Below are positions 1-8,200 of a stretch of DNA of 61,228 bases, one piece after another. The notes beneath the pieces are model-generated. The model was not told the origin of the DNA and did no database searches. It saw only the letters and a list, made by a program, of their open reading frames with translations. The stretch lies in contig NZ_JAQTQD010000016.1 of NCBI RefSeq assembly GCF_028712425.1, forward strand, positions 1 through 61,228, written 5' to 3'. The position numbers were made by a program, and so were the translations under genes. Source of the DNA: Methanoregula sp. (GTDB taxonomy: Archaea > Halobacteriota > Methanomicrobia > Methanomicrobiales > Methanospirillaceae). Position 1 is the stretch's first letter, and each line of letters begins with the position of its first letter.

Positions 1-124
1 GATCTTTTATTTGTCTCCTTACTAGTTGAGCACACATCTTGGTATGGAGACAATGTACCTTAGATCTTTTGGTCATTCGCCGTTCTCTTTTCTCTCGTTC
101 AAAGCATTTCTACAGAGCAAAATT

Positions 125-476
125 TTTTGAGCAGACTTTGATTGAAAAAATGTTAGCAGACTTTGCTCATGAAAAGTTAAACGGATTTGTCTTAACCGGA
201 AAAATGCAAATCTGCTCACCGTCATAAATCGATCCATTTATGCAAGCAGACCCTGCTGAAATTTTTTTGAGCAGACCATTATTGATCTGCTTTCAAGCAG
301 ACCTTGCCGGAAAATATTTTGTCGGACTCCACTCAAAATTTTTCAAACGCGATCATGATCATGATTGAAATGTTTATTCGGATCAAGCGGACCATAATGA
401 AAAATTTTTGAGTAGACTTTGGTTATGAAAAGTTACGCTCATGTGAGTATGGAGGCAGACGCGGAAAAGGTCTGCC
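125..476. repeat. degenerate GCAGAC-type interspersed repeats
   Basis: The hexamer GCAGAC, or a one-base variant, starts at 131, 155, 246, 271, 297, 387, 412 and 455, and inverted copies (GTCTGC or ATCTGC) lie near 211, 284 and 470. Several copies share a longer frame: a T-rich run, then GAGCAGAC, then TTTG, then ATGAAAAGTTA (compare 121-180 with 401-436). Spacing is irregular and the intervening sequence is not unique-spacer-like. The short reading frames here look like chance. The block occupies the ~600 bp upstream of the restriction-modification gene and its role is unknown. Confidence 0.6.
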
Positions 477-487
477 GACTTTTCCGC
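461..487. other. 9-bp perfect stem-loop
   Basis: GCGGAAAAG (461-469) and CTTTTCCGC (479-487) form a perfect 9-bp inverted repeat. The 9-nt loop contains GTCTGCC, the reverse complement of the local GCAGAC repeat. It could be a terminator of an upstream transcript or a protein-binding site. No function can be assigned. Confidence 0.45.
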
Positions 488-531
488 TACGCACTTACCT
501 GTATGCGAACATGCGGACATGCCGTTGCCCA

Positions 532-556
532 GCGAGGGGTCGGCAGACCCCAGAGC
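532..556 (+). repeat. dispersed 31-bp element, copy 1 (partial)
   Basis: GCGAGG, GGTCGGCAGACCCC and GAGC match, with one inserted base, the first ~20 bp of the elements at 38618-38648 and 44040-44070. Its core GGGGTC-GGCA-GACCCC (536-551) is a perfect 6-bp stem with a GGCA tetraloop. Confidence 0.5.
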
Positions 557-624
557 AACTCCGAGCATAAGCGAGGAGAGGGTAGAATCGCATTTTCAAT
601 TTGAATTTCCCGACCCGAATAATC

Positions 625-637
625 TAAAAATATATTT
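625..637 (+). promoter_or_regulatory. TATA-box promoter for the R-M gene
   Basis: An A/T-only stretch (AAAAATATATTT) lies about 40-50 bp upstream of the ATG at 677, as expected for an archaeal TATA box with a short leader. No Shine-Dalgarno motif precedes the ATG, so initiation may rely on the short leader. Confidence 0.45.
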
Positions 638-676
638 CAACATCTTTAACGCGATTGAGCGCACCACTTTCTTTTA

Positions 677-3600
677 ATGGCAGTCCCCGAATCCATCCAG
701 CCCCTTGTTGAAAAGTACACATACCATCGCGAAGCCTACATCCGCGGGCAGGAGAAATACAATGAATCACAACTCCGCCAGGATTTCACCGATCCGTTTT
801 TCCACGCACTTGGCTGGGATGTGAACAACAACAAGGGACATTCGGAAGCGTACCGGGAAGTGCTGCACGAAGAGCCGGTCAGGATCCGGGGGACAACAAA
901 ATATTTTGACTACACGTTCCGGATCGGGGGCGTGCGGAAATTCATTGTCGAGACCAAGAAGCCGTCCGTTCACATCAGGGATGATGCGGATGCAGCTCTC
1001 CAGCTCCGAAGGTATGCTTGGAACGCAAAACTCCCGCTTTCTATCCTGACGAATTTTGAAGAGTGGGCGATCTATGACTGCACAATCAAGCCGGAGAATG
1101 GCGACACGGCTGCGAAGGGACGGATCGAGTATTTCACGTACAAGGATATCCCGGCCAAGTGGGACTATCTGGTCAGTGTCTTCTCGCAGGACTGTATCCT
1201 GAAAGGATCATTCGACCGGTACGCTGCATCGCACAAAGGGAAGAAAGGGACGGCTGCGGTTGATGACGATATCCTTTCCGAGATCGAGTCATGGCGGGAC
1301 GCACTCGCAAAGAACATCGCGATCCGGAACGACAAACTCTCGGTTGCCGAGCTCAACACGGTTGTCCAGCGCACCATCGACCGGCTCCTCTTCCTGCGGA
1401 TCTGCGAAGACCGGGGGATCGAGGAGTACACAACGCTCCACAAACTTCTCGAAGGCGAGAACGTGTATGCCCGGCTCTGCGAATTGTTCCGGAACGCTGA
1501 CGCGAAGTACAACTCCGGCCTCTTCCATTTCGATGACGAGCCGGGAAGGAACGAACTTCCGGACACTCTCTCGCTCTCCGTTTCCGTGGACGACAAGGTC
1601 CTGAAAGGGATCATCAAACGGCTCTACTATCCCGAAACCCCGTACCTCTTCTCGGTCATCCCGCCCGCGATCCTCGGTCACGTGTACGAGCAGTTCCTGG
1701 GGAAAGTTATCCGGCTCACGGAAGGCCACCAGGCAAAGGTGGAGTTCAAGCCGGAAGTGAAGAAGGCGGGCGGCGTCTTCTACACCCCGCAGTATATCGT
1801 GGAATACATTGTTGCGCACACGGTCGGTGAACTCGTGAAGGACAAGACCCCCCGCGACGTGGCAAAGCTCCGCGTCCTCGACCCGGCGTGCGGCTCCGGT
1901 TCATTCCTGATCGGGGCGTACCAGTTCCTCCTTGACTGGCACCGCGACTGGTACATCGCAAACCTCGTCCCGGTCTTTATCGATAAGAAATCCGTGACCG
2001 ACCCGGCCGTCCTCGCCCTGCTTCCCGAGCCCACGCCGCGGGGCAAGAAGAAACTGACGCAGGTCGAGCTCCCGGTGTACAAGGCCGGCACGACCGGCGA
2101 TGCAACACGCTCGCGGAGCGACTGGCGCCTGACTACGGCCGAGAAGAAGCGCATTCTCTTAAACACCATCTACGGTGTGGACATCGACCAGGCCGCAGTC
2201 GAGGTGACGAAACTCTCGCTTCTCTTAAAAGTTCTCGAAGAGGAGAACGAGGAGAACATCGATAAGCAGCTGAAGCTTTTCGCGGAACGGGCGCTTCCTT
2301 CGCTGCACGAGAACATCAAGTGCGGGAACTCTTTGATCGGGACGGACATCATTACACCGGAGATGCCTGCGGAGGAAGTGAAGCGGATCAACCCGTTCGA
2401 CTGGGACCGGGAGTTTGCCGATGTGATGAAGGCGGGCGGGTTCGATGCGGTGATTGGGAATCCGCCGTATATCCGCATCCAGATGTTGAAAGAATGGGCA
2501 CCAACGGAAGTGGAATTCTACAAGAAAAAATTCCTCACTGCTGGTAAAGGGAATTATGATATTTACGTTGTGTTTGTGGAGAAGGGACGGTCACTTCTTA
2601 CCAAGAACGGATTGCTCGGATATATTTTACCCCACAAGTTTTTCACAGCACAATATGGCGAAGCCTTACGGACATTAATTTCCAAAGACAACAGTCTCAA
2701 AGAAATTGTTCATTTTGGTCATCAGCAGATTTTCACTGGTGCAACGACTTACACATGTTTGTTGTTTTTAAAAAATTGTCAGAATACTGCATTTCATTTC
2801 GTTAAAGTGGATGACATAGAGACATGGAAAAATACCGGTTCTGCTGTCGATGGTAATTTGCCCTCAGATAAAGTTGGAGCGGCAGATTGGAATCTAGTTG
2901 TAGGATCAGGAAATTCATTGTTTGAAAAATTGAAGGAAATGGATTTTATTTTCAAGAGGATTGCTCATATTTTTGTTGGGACTCAGACAAGTGGCGAAGA
3001 TATTTTTGTTCTTCAAAAATGTAAAGTTCAAGATAATCTGATCACAGGTTATTCTAAAGCAGAAAATCAGGAAATTACGATTGAAAAAAATATCACAAAA
3101 TGGTTTTTGAAAGGGCGTTCCATTCGTAGATTCGAACCCTTGAAAACTGATTTTGCGCTCATCAGTCCTTATGAGATAACAGATACGAATTTCAAGCTCT
3201 ACTCAAAAGAGGAGATGACTTCTCAATTTCCCTTGGCTTTCGAGTATTTTACAAGACATAAAAAATTCTTAACAAATCGCGAAAAGGGAAAATTTGAGGG
3301 AAAAGATTGGTGGGCGTTTGGGTATCCAAAGAGCATGATTTTATTCCAAAAACCAAAGATCATCTGTCCGTTCTATCACATCACATCAGCATATGCATTT
3401 GATCGTGATGGTTATTATTTTAAAACCGGATATGGGATTCTTCTTCAAAATACAGATTTATCCTACGAATATATTCTCGGATTGCTCAACTCAAAGTTAT
3501 TGTTTTGGTATTATCAACGAATTTGCACCGTGATGCGAGAAGGATATTCGCATTACATGACCCAATATATCGAGCAGCTCCCCATCCGCACCATCAACTT

Positions 3601-3817
3601 CACCGACCCTGCTGACAAAGCCCGTCACGACCGCATGGTAACACTCGTCACTGCCATGCTCGACCTCAACAAAAAGTTGCAGGACGCCCGGGTCGATCAC
3701 GAGAAGACGCTGCTCCAGCGGCAGATCGAGGCGACGGATGCGGCGATTGATAAACTGGTATACGAGTTATACGGGCTGACGGACGAGGAGATTGCTGTAA
3801 TTGAAAACAGAGAGTGA
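677..3817 (+). CDS. Type IIG-like restriction-modification protein (nuclease-N6-MTase-TRD)
   Basis: A single-chain restriction-modification enzyme of 1046 residues. The N-terminus has an HsdR-type PD-(D/E)XK nuclease pattern (D78, then E92-T-K94). The middle is an N6-adenine methyltransferase: a GVFYTPQYIV motif near 365, SAM-binding DPACGSGSF near 402 and catalytic NPPYIRI near 595. The C-terminal third is a TaqI/Eco57I-like target-recognition region ending in a helical tail (about 970-1046). Cleavage and methylation of one DNA site are inferred from the family. The TRD (about 2490-3570) is clearly more AT-rich than the catalytic half and the tail, suggesting TRD exchange. The tail is repeated downstream at island junctions. 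No separate S or R gene is present. Confidence 0.88.
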   Translation: MAVPESIQPLVEKYTYHREAYIRGQEKYNESQLRQDFTDPFFHALGWDVNNNKGHSEAYREVLHEEPVRIRGTTKYFDYTFRIGGVRKFIVETKKPSVHIRDDADAALQLRRYAWNAKLPLSILTNFEEWAIYDCTIKPENGDTAAKGRIEYFTYKDIPAKWDYLVSVFSQDCILKGSFDRYAASHKGKKGTAAVDDDILSEIESWRDALAKNIAIRNDKLSVAELNTVVQRTIDRLLFLRICEDRGIEEYTTLHKLLEGENVYARLCELFRNADAKYNSGLFHFDDEPGRNELPDTLSLSVSVDDKVLKGIIKRLYYPETPYLFSVIPPAILGHVYEQFLGKVIRLTEGHQAKVEFKPEVKKAGGVFYTPQYIVEYIVAHTVGELVKDKTPRDVAKLRVLDPACGSGSFLIGAYQFLLDWHRDWYIANLVPVFIDKKSVTDPAVLALLPEPTPRGKKKLTQVELPVYKAGTTGDATRSRSDWRLTTAEKKRILLNTIYGVDIDQAAVEVTKLSLLLKVLEEENEENIDKQLKLFAERALPSLHENIKCGNSLIGTDIITPEMPAEEVKRINPFDWDREFADVMKAGGFDAVIGNPPYIRIQMLKEWAPTEVEFYKKKFLTAGKGNYDIYVVFVEKGRSLLTKNGLLGYILPHKFFTAQYGEALRTLISKDNSLKEIVHFGHQQIFTGATTYTCLLFLKNCQNTAFHFVKVDDIETWKNTGSAVDGNLPSDKVGAADWNLVVGSGNSLFEKLKEMDFIFKRIAHIFVGTQTSGEDIFVLQKCKVQDNLITGYSKAENQEITIEKNITKWFLKGRSIRRFEPLKTDFALISPYEITDTNFKLYSKEEMTSQFPLAFEYFTRHKKFLTNREKGKFEGKDWWAFGYPKSMILFQKPKIICPFYHITSAYAFDRDGYYFKTGYGILLQNTDLSYEYILGLLNSKLLFWYYQRICTVMREGYSHYMTQYIEQLPIRTINFTDPADKARHDRMVTLVTAMLDLNKKLQDARVDHEKTLLQRQIEATDAAIDKLVYELYGLTDEEIAVIENRE

Positions 3818-3825
3818 TCGAACTG
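3578..3825 (+). repeat. R-M tail repeat, copy 1 (intact parent)
   Basis: The final ~240 bp of the R-M gene, beginning CTCCCCATCCGCACCATCAA, encodes the helical tail and is GC-rich. It is the parent of the copies at 8150, 9354 and 10229 and of the probable remnant at 14483. The homology runs slightly past the stop codon (TGA followed by CCGAAC or TCGAAC). Confidence 0.9.
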
Positions 3826-3871
3826 ATGGATGATTGGACTAATTGTTCAGTTTCACACCGCCCACTTTTTA

Positions 3872-3885
3872 GTTTATATATTATA
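3872..3885 (+). promoter_or_regulatory. TATA box for the MBL/E2-E1-JAB operon
   Basis: GTTTATATATTATA lies about 30-40 bp upstream of the ATG at 3915 and just after the R-M stop. A strong ribosome-binding site (GGGAGGT, about 3903-3909) precedes the start. This gives the defence operon its own promoter. Confidence 0.55.
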
Positions 3886-3914
3886 TCAGCAATTGATCGT
3901 TTGGGAGGTATTCC

Positions 3915-5069
3915 ATGATAGATCCATCGATCACATATTTTCCGGTTGGAAATGGGGATACAAGCTTGATTCAATTATCTAATGAAAGTACTATCCTCAT
4001 CGATTGTAACATAACGAACGATTCCAGAGATGAAAATGAAGAATCCGTATATGATGTTCACGAATATCTGTTATCCAATTTAAAAAAAGATGATAATAAT
4101 ATTCCATTCGTAGATGTGTTCATTCTAACACACCCCGACGAAGATCATTGTCGGGGATTCAGTGAGACCTTTTATACAGGCGACCCATCAAAATATTCTG
4201 AAACTGACAAAAAGAATGGATTAATTCGGATCGATGAGTTATGGTTTACACCAAGAATATTCTCTCCTCATGAGAAAGATATGTGCGATACCGCCAAGGC
4301 CATTCGTAAGGAAGCTGAACGAAGAAAAAAAGTATACTTGGATAAAAAAACCGAGAAAACACCGGGCAACCGGATTCGTATTATTGGCGATTCTGACAAA
4401 AGCGATCTTGAAGGACTTGATGAAATAATTACAATCCCCGGAAACTCAATCAATTTTGTAAACGGGAACGTGTTGAAGGATTTCTCATTCTTCGTCCATG
4501 CACCATTTAAAAAAGATACTGACTCAAAATGGGGTGAAAGAAACGATACAAGCGTCGTTCTCCAAGCTCGTTTCGATATCGATGGGGAGAAAAATGCTGC
4601 CTTGGCATTTTTTGGTGGGGATTCTGAGTATGAAATTTGGGATGAAATTCTTCAACGAAGTGACGATGAAAACACCTTAAAATGGGATATTTTCATGGCA
4701 CCTCATCACTGTTCGTGGACATTCTTCAATGAAACCCCTCAGGAAGATAACAACAAGCCCTGCAAATCTGCCATCGATCTCCTGAACAAGAAACGTGACG
4801 GAGCAAAAATTGTGGCGTCGTGCAATCCGATTAAAGATGACGACATCAATCCACCCCACTTTGCTGCAAAAGAGGAGTATGTAAAAATTGTTGGAGCGGA
4901 AAATTTTTTCGTGACAAGTGAATATCCACCAGGATCAAAATCTCCCCTTCCATTAACCTTTATTATGACTAAAAATGGGCCACGAGAAAAGACAACATCG
5001 CGGTCTCAACCAAACATCTACAGATCGGCCATTCGTAAGATAAGTGGGACCCCTCGTACCTATGGCTGA
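3915..5069 (+). CDS. metallo-beta-lactamase-fold hydrolase of a ubiquitin-like defence operon
   Basis: A 384-residue protein with an MBL-fold N-terminus (strands around GDTSLIQL and LIDCN) and the metal motif H73-P-D-E-D-H78, a ComEC-like variant of HxHxDH. Later metal-ligand candidates are GGDSE (near 236) and the H264-H265 pair. No signal peptide or membrane segment is seen, so it is probably cytosolic. Nucleic acid or nucleotide hydrolysis is possible, but the substrate is unknown. It is the first gene of the operon and overlaps the next by 8 bp. The C-terminal ~28 residues look flexible and basic and end in glycine (PRTYG), which resembles a substrate end for an E1 enzyme. That idea is inference. 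Codons are AT-rich compared with core genes. Confidence 0.8.
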   Translation: MIDPSITYFPVGNGDTSLIQLSNESTILIDCNITNDSRDENEESVYDVHEYLLSNLKKDDNNIPFVDVFILTHPDEDHCRGFSETFYTGDPSKYSETDKKNGLIRIDELWFTPRIFSPHEKDMCDTAKAIRKEAERRKKVYLDKKTEKTPGNRIRIIGDSDKSDLEGLDEIITIPGNSINFVNGNVLKDFSFFVHAPFKKDTDSKWGERNDTSVVLQARFDIDGEKNAALAFFGGDSEYEIWDEILQRSDDENTLKWDIFMAPHHCSWTFFNETPQEDNNKPCKSAIDLLNKKRDGAKIVASCNPIKDDDINPPHFAAKEEYVKIVGAENFFVTSEYPPGSKSPLPLTFIMTKNGPREKTTSRSQPNIYRSAIRKISGTPRTYG

Positions 5070-7425
5070 TTTCTCATTCACGTCATCCCGACTTCCAGAA
5101 AAAGAGGCTGATCTAAGTAAGGATATACAACTGGCACTTGCTGAGATCAGATCATATTTTCCTGACCAAAAAATTCCAGTGTTGCAATATGAAGAGAATT
5201 TGGTTGCAATCCCGTTCGAGCTAATAATTAATCTTCCGTCACGCGGTCCGGTTAACGGTGTTGATATTCAAAGAACTGAACCAAGTTTCCTATTATTGGA
5301 CAAAAGATACTATCCGTATAAAGCCCCAACTGCTTGGTCGAATCGTACTGATTTTCCGAAAGATCGCCTCCCCCATCTGAATCCTAAACGTCCAGGAAGT
5401 CCTGCAAATTTTTGTTTACACCGTGGAAGTATTGACACATGGTTCTCTGAACACGACATTATCGATTACATTGAAAGAGTTCGAGATTGGCTAACCGACG
5501 CCGCAAGTAACCGATTAATCAAAGAAGATGGATTTGAATTCACAAGAATTGATCAAGCTACGGGAATTTGCATATTCGAACGTACTCAAATATTTAACAA
5601 AATTGCCAACGAATGGAAATTAAAAGGAGGAAAATCGGGATTTTGCTATTTACGTTATGTTTTGCTAAATAATCCGGAGAAGGATCCATTGGTAGGGAAC
5701 CGTACCGATTATGCGATAAGACTGGAGAAAATTTCTACAACGGGTTCCATCATTGCAGATCTCAAAGAAGCTCAAATAAAGATAGTCAATTTCCAGGAAG
5801 GATTTAATGCAGATCGCTATTGTTTTGGGATTCTTGCCTGGCCTTCAAAAGATCCATTTCAATCCAAGTATTGTGCAGAATTACCCGACACACTCACCGA
5901 TCTTATCACTTTATCTGAAGATTTGGGAATTCCTCTTAAAGAAGCGATAAACACCTTTTTGTCAAAAAATCTCCAGCTTTTTGGAGGTATCCCTGTGACA
6001 ATTGTTATTCCTCGGCCTCAAAAAATAATTTACACTGATTCACACCTTGAATTACTAAATTTTGTAATATCGTTTAAGACATGTGGAAATAAACTTCGTG
6101 AAACTAGTAAACTTGATGAAAGGGTAATGTGTATGAGTCATAGATCTCCGCTTACATTGGCTCGTGCAAGAGAAATTTCTTCCACGCCTCCGGATTACGA
6201 TATTGGAAAAATATTACTATTAGGATGTGGAGCCATTGGTTCAAAATTTGCTCTACACCTAATAAAAAGTGGTCAATGCAAAAAGATAACATTCGTTGAT
6301 AATGATGAACTTTCACCGCATAATTTGATCCGTCACGGTCTTTTGCACGAACAATTGGGCCTGAATAAAGCGCAGGCGCTGAAGCAGGTAACGGAGGGGA
6401 TATTTTATGGAGAACATGACTCAATCAACGCAATGGCAATACAAGAAAATGCATTGGATCTGATTGTAGGAAGAGATAACAGAATATTATGCAACCATAC
6501 TTTGTTAATCGATGCAACAGCATCTCCCATAATCCGTAACGCATTAGTATCCTGTAAAAACTTACCCTCCGCCCTATCGGTCTGTCGTTGTGAGATTGCC
6601 GATAATGGGAATCTTGGACTCATGTCAATTGAGGGCCCAAAACGAAATCCCAGACTTGATGACATCTTATACTATCTTTTTGATTCAGCTATTGATCATC
6701 CAGAAATATCTGATTGGCTGAAGACAACTGAAAAGCAACGCAATTCAAATTCTGACGCTACATTAGAAGAAATAAATATAGGAATTAGTTGCAATTCGGA
6801 TACGATGAGGCTAGCTGACGACACTGTCTCATTGCATAGTTCTTCATTTTCTCTCAGTTATCGGAAAATAATCAAAGAAAACAAACAGATGAAATCGGGA
6901 TATTTACAAATTTCATACATCAATAGAGAATCTGGAAACCATTCAGATCGGATATTTGAAATCTCGCCTATTGTAAGGATCCCTTGTGAAAACAATCCGA
7001 AATGGGAGATAAGGGTAAAGGAGGAGGTTAAACGATCAATGATGCAATATGCTCGTGATTCGGGTCGAAACGAAATTGGCGGGCTATTATTTGGTCACAT
7101 TGAAGAAAAGAACAAAATTGTGTATGTAACGCGTTTTTTGCCTGCACCCCCGGATAGCATTTGTGAGCCACATCGATTCGTGAGAGGTGTTAAGGGGGTT
7201 CGTGAAAAAATTTCAGAAATTGCAAATCTTACCGGTGGTTTGATCAATTATATTGGTGATTGGCATTCTCATCCTAACGGCGTAAAAAAAATGAGTGGAA
7301 TCGATAGGCAAGAGATAAAAAACATAAAAACAGTTTTCGATCCGGTGCCCCTCTCAACATTCATGATGATCGTAACCAAGGAAGGACTGCATCCATACAT
7401 GTTTGATTCATATGGCGGGAAATAA
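5062..7425 (+). CDS. E2-E1-JAB triple-domain ubiquitin-like conjugation/deconjugation protein
   Basis: Numbering is from ATG 5062 (787 aa); an in-frame GTG lies at 5044. Residues ~10-170 resemble a prokaryotic E2/UBC fold: YPYKAP, then PHLNP, then FCL with candidate catalytic Cys118, then a dWf...WL helix. Residues ~380-600 are a ThiF/E1 adenylation domain: GCGAIG at 388-393, a VDNDELSPHNLIRH motif, the NKAQ lysine and LLIDATAS. Residues ~650-780 are a JAB/JAMM isopeptidase with the complete metal set E671, H735-S-H737, S745 and D748. Adenylation, transfer and removal of a protein or Ubl C-terminus can therefore reside in one chain. No ubiquitin-like gene and no CD-NTase is nearby, so the target is unknown. 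The stop and the next start share TAATG. Confidence 0.85.
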   Translation: MADFSFTSSRLPEKEADLSKDIQLALAEIRSYFPDQKIPVLQYEENLVAIPFELIINLPSRGPVNGVDIQRTEPSFLLLDKRYYPYKAPTAWSNRTDFPKDRLPHLNPKRPGSPANFCLHRGSIDTWFSEHDIIDYIERVRDWLTDAASNRLIKEDGFEFTRIDQATGICIFERTQIFNKIANEWKLKGGKSGFCYLRYVLLNNPEKDPLVGNRTDYAIRLEKISTTGSIIADLKEAQIKIVNFQEGFNADRYCFGILAWPSKDPFQSKYCAELPDTLTDLITLSEDLGIPLKEAINTFLSKNLQLFGGIPVTIVIPRPQKIIYTDSHLELLNFVISFKTCGNKLRETSKLDERVMCMSHRSPLTLARAREISSTPPDYDIGKILLLGCGAIGSKFALHLIKSGQCKKITFVDNDELSPHNLIRHGLLHEQLGLNKAQALKQVTEGIFYGEHDSINAMAIQENALDLIVGRDNRILCNHTLLIDATASPIIRNALVSCKNLPSALSVCRCEIADNGNLGLMSIEGPKRNPRLDDILYYLFDSAIDHPEISDWLKTTEKQRNSNSDATLEEINIGISCNSDTMRLADDTVSLHSSSFSLSYRKIIKENKQMKSGYLQISYINRESGNHSDRIFEISPIVRIPCENNPKWEIRVKEEVKRSMMQYARDSGRNEIGGLLFGHIEEKNKIVYVTRFLPAPPDSICEPHRFVRGVKGVREKISEIANLTGGLINYIGDWHSHPNGVKKMSGIDRQEIKNIKTVFDPVPLSTFMMIVTKEGLHPYMFDSYGGK

Positions 7426-8135
7426 TGGACTGGCTAGATTCGTATGAAATTAGGGCACGATTTGCTCCTTCAATAATTGTTTTTTCCCCTCTTGCATTAT
7501 TGGCAGTTTTCATCTTGCCCGAACTTATCAGCTCTCTAAATTATCTATTGGGCGAAACCGTTGTGCTGGTTTTTTTTATTTACGCCCTTTCGTTTGTTAT
7601 AAAACATCATGGGAAAAAAATTGAACCGGATCTTTGGAGTAAATGGGGTGGGGCACCATCAACCCGATTCCTACGCTGGAGTGATTCAAAATTTGATTCG
7701 AAATTCAAAGAAAAAATCCATAACTCTCTTAAAAAACAATTTGGAATTTCCTTGTTATCTACGGAGCTGGAAAAAATGAATCCAGTTGAAGGTGATAAGC
7801 AAATCGATGCTGCTTTTTTACGCGTTAAAACATTTCTCTATCGCAATGATCCCGAGGGAATCTGGAAAAAACATAATATGGAGTATGGATTTAACCGAAA
7901 TTTGATGGGAAGCCGATGGATATGGCTATTTTTTTCCATCATTGGAACGATAATATTCACAAATTTGTGGTTGAATGGTGGCGAGAAGTTGTTATTTTTC
8001 GGAATGCTCTTATGTTCTACTGAAGTGATTTGTTCGATTATAGCAGGATGGTACTATCTACCTTTGTCAGCGAAAGCAGCAGCAGATCGATATTCTGAAA
8101 ATGTCTGGACAACATTTTTAATCATTTCTAGTTAA
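7425..8135 (+). CDS. four-helix membrane protein, putative effector of the E2-E1-JAB operon
   Basis: A 236-residue protein with two hydrophobic helices near the N-terminus (about 15-60) and two near 165-210. They flank a charged cytosolic middle rich in Lys and aromatic residues. Its start overlaps the previous stop (TAATG), so it is translationally coupled. I do not recognise the family. By analogy with membrane effectors in abortive-infection systems it could permeabilise or signal at the membrane; this is inferred only from topology and operon position. The C-terminus ends in Ser-Ser, so it does not look like an E1 substrate. Confidence 0.7.
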   Translation: MDWLDSYEIRARFAPSIIVFSPLALLAVFILPELISSLNYLLGETVVLVFFIYALSFVIKHHGKKIEPDLWSKWGGAPSTRFLRWSDSKFDSKFKEKIHNSLKKQFGISLLSTELEKMNPVEGDKQIDAAFLRVKTFLYRNDPEGIWKKHNMEYGFNRNLMGSRWIWLFFSIIGTIIFTNLWLNGGEKLLFFGMLLCSTEVICSIIAGWYYLPLSAKAAADRYSENVWTTFLIISS

Positions 8136-8149
8136 GAAAAGTCAAGAAC

Positions 8150-8200
8150 GCTAACGGACGAGGAGATTGCAATTGTGGAAGGTGGGGGGAAATGACCGGA
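8150..8200 (+). repeat. R-M tail repeat, copy 2 (last ~45 bp only)
   Basis: The segment GCTAACGGACGAGGAGATTG and the following AATTGTGGAAGGTGG matches the last ~40 bp of the R-M tail and continues past the stop as in copy 3 (TGACCG). It lies directly after the membrane protein stop and supplies the ribosome-binding site and start context of the RhuM gene. Confidence 0.8.

Noticed and set aside
121-476. CRISPR array in the GCAGAC repeat field
   Set aside because: Repeat cores are only 6-12 bp, spacing is irregular, some copies are inverted and no cas genes are nearby.
39-604. Small genes at 39-227 and 419-604
   Set aside because: They run through the repeat field, lack ribosome-binding sites and have no coding-like composition.
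3915-8135. Type II CBASS operon
   Set aside because: E1, E2 and JAB are present, but there is no CD-NTase gene and no recognisable cyclic-nucleotide-binding effector; the MBL gene takes the first position.
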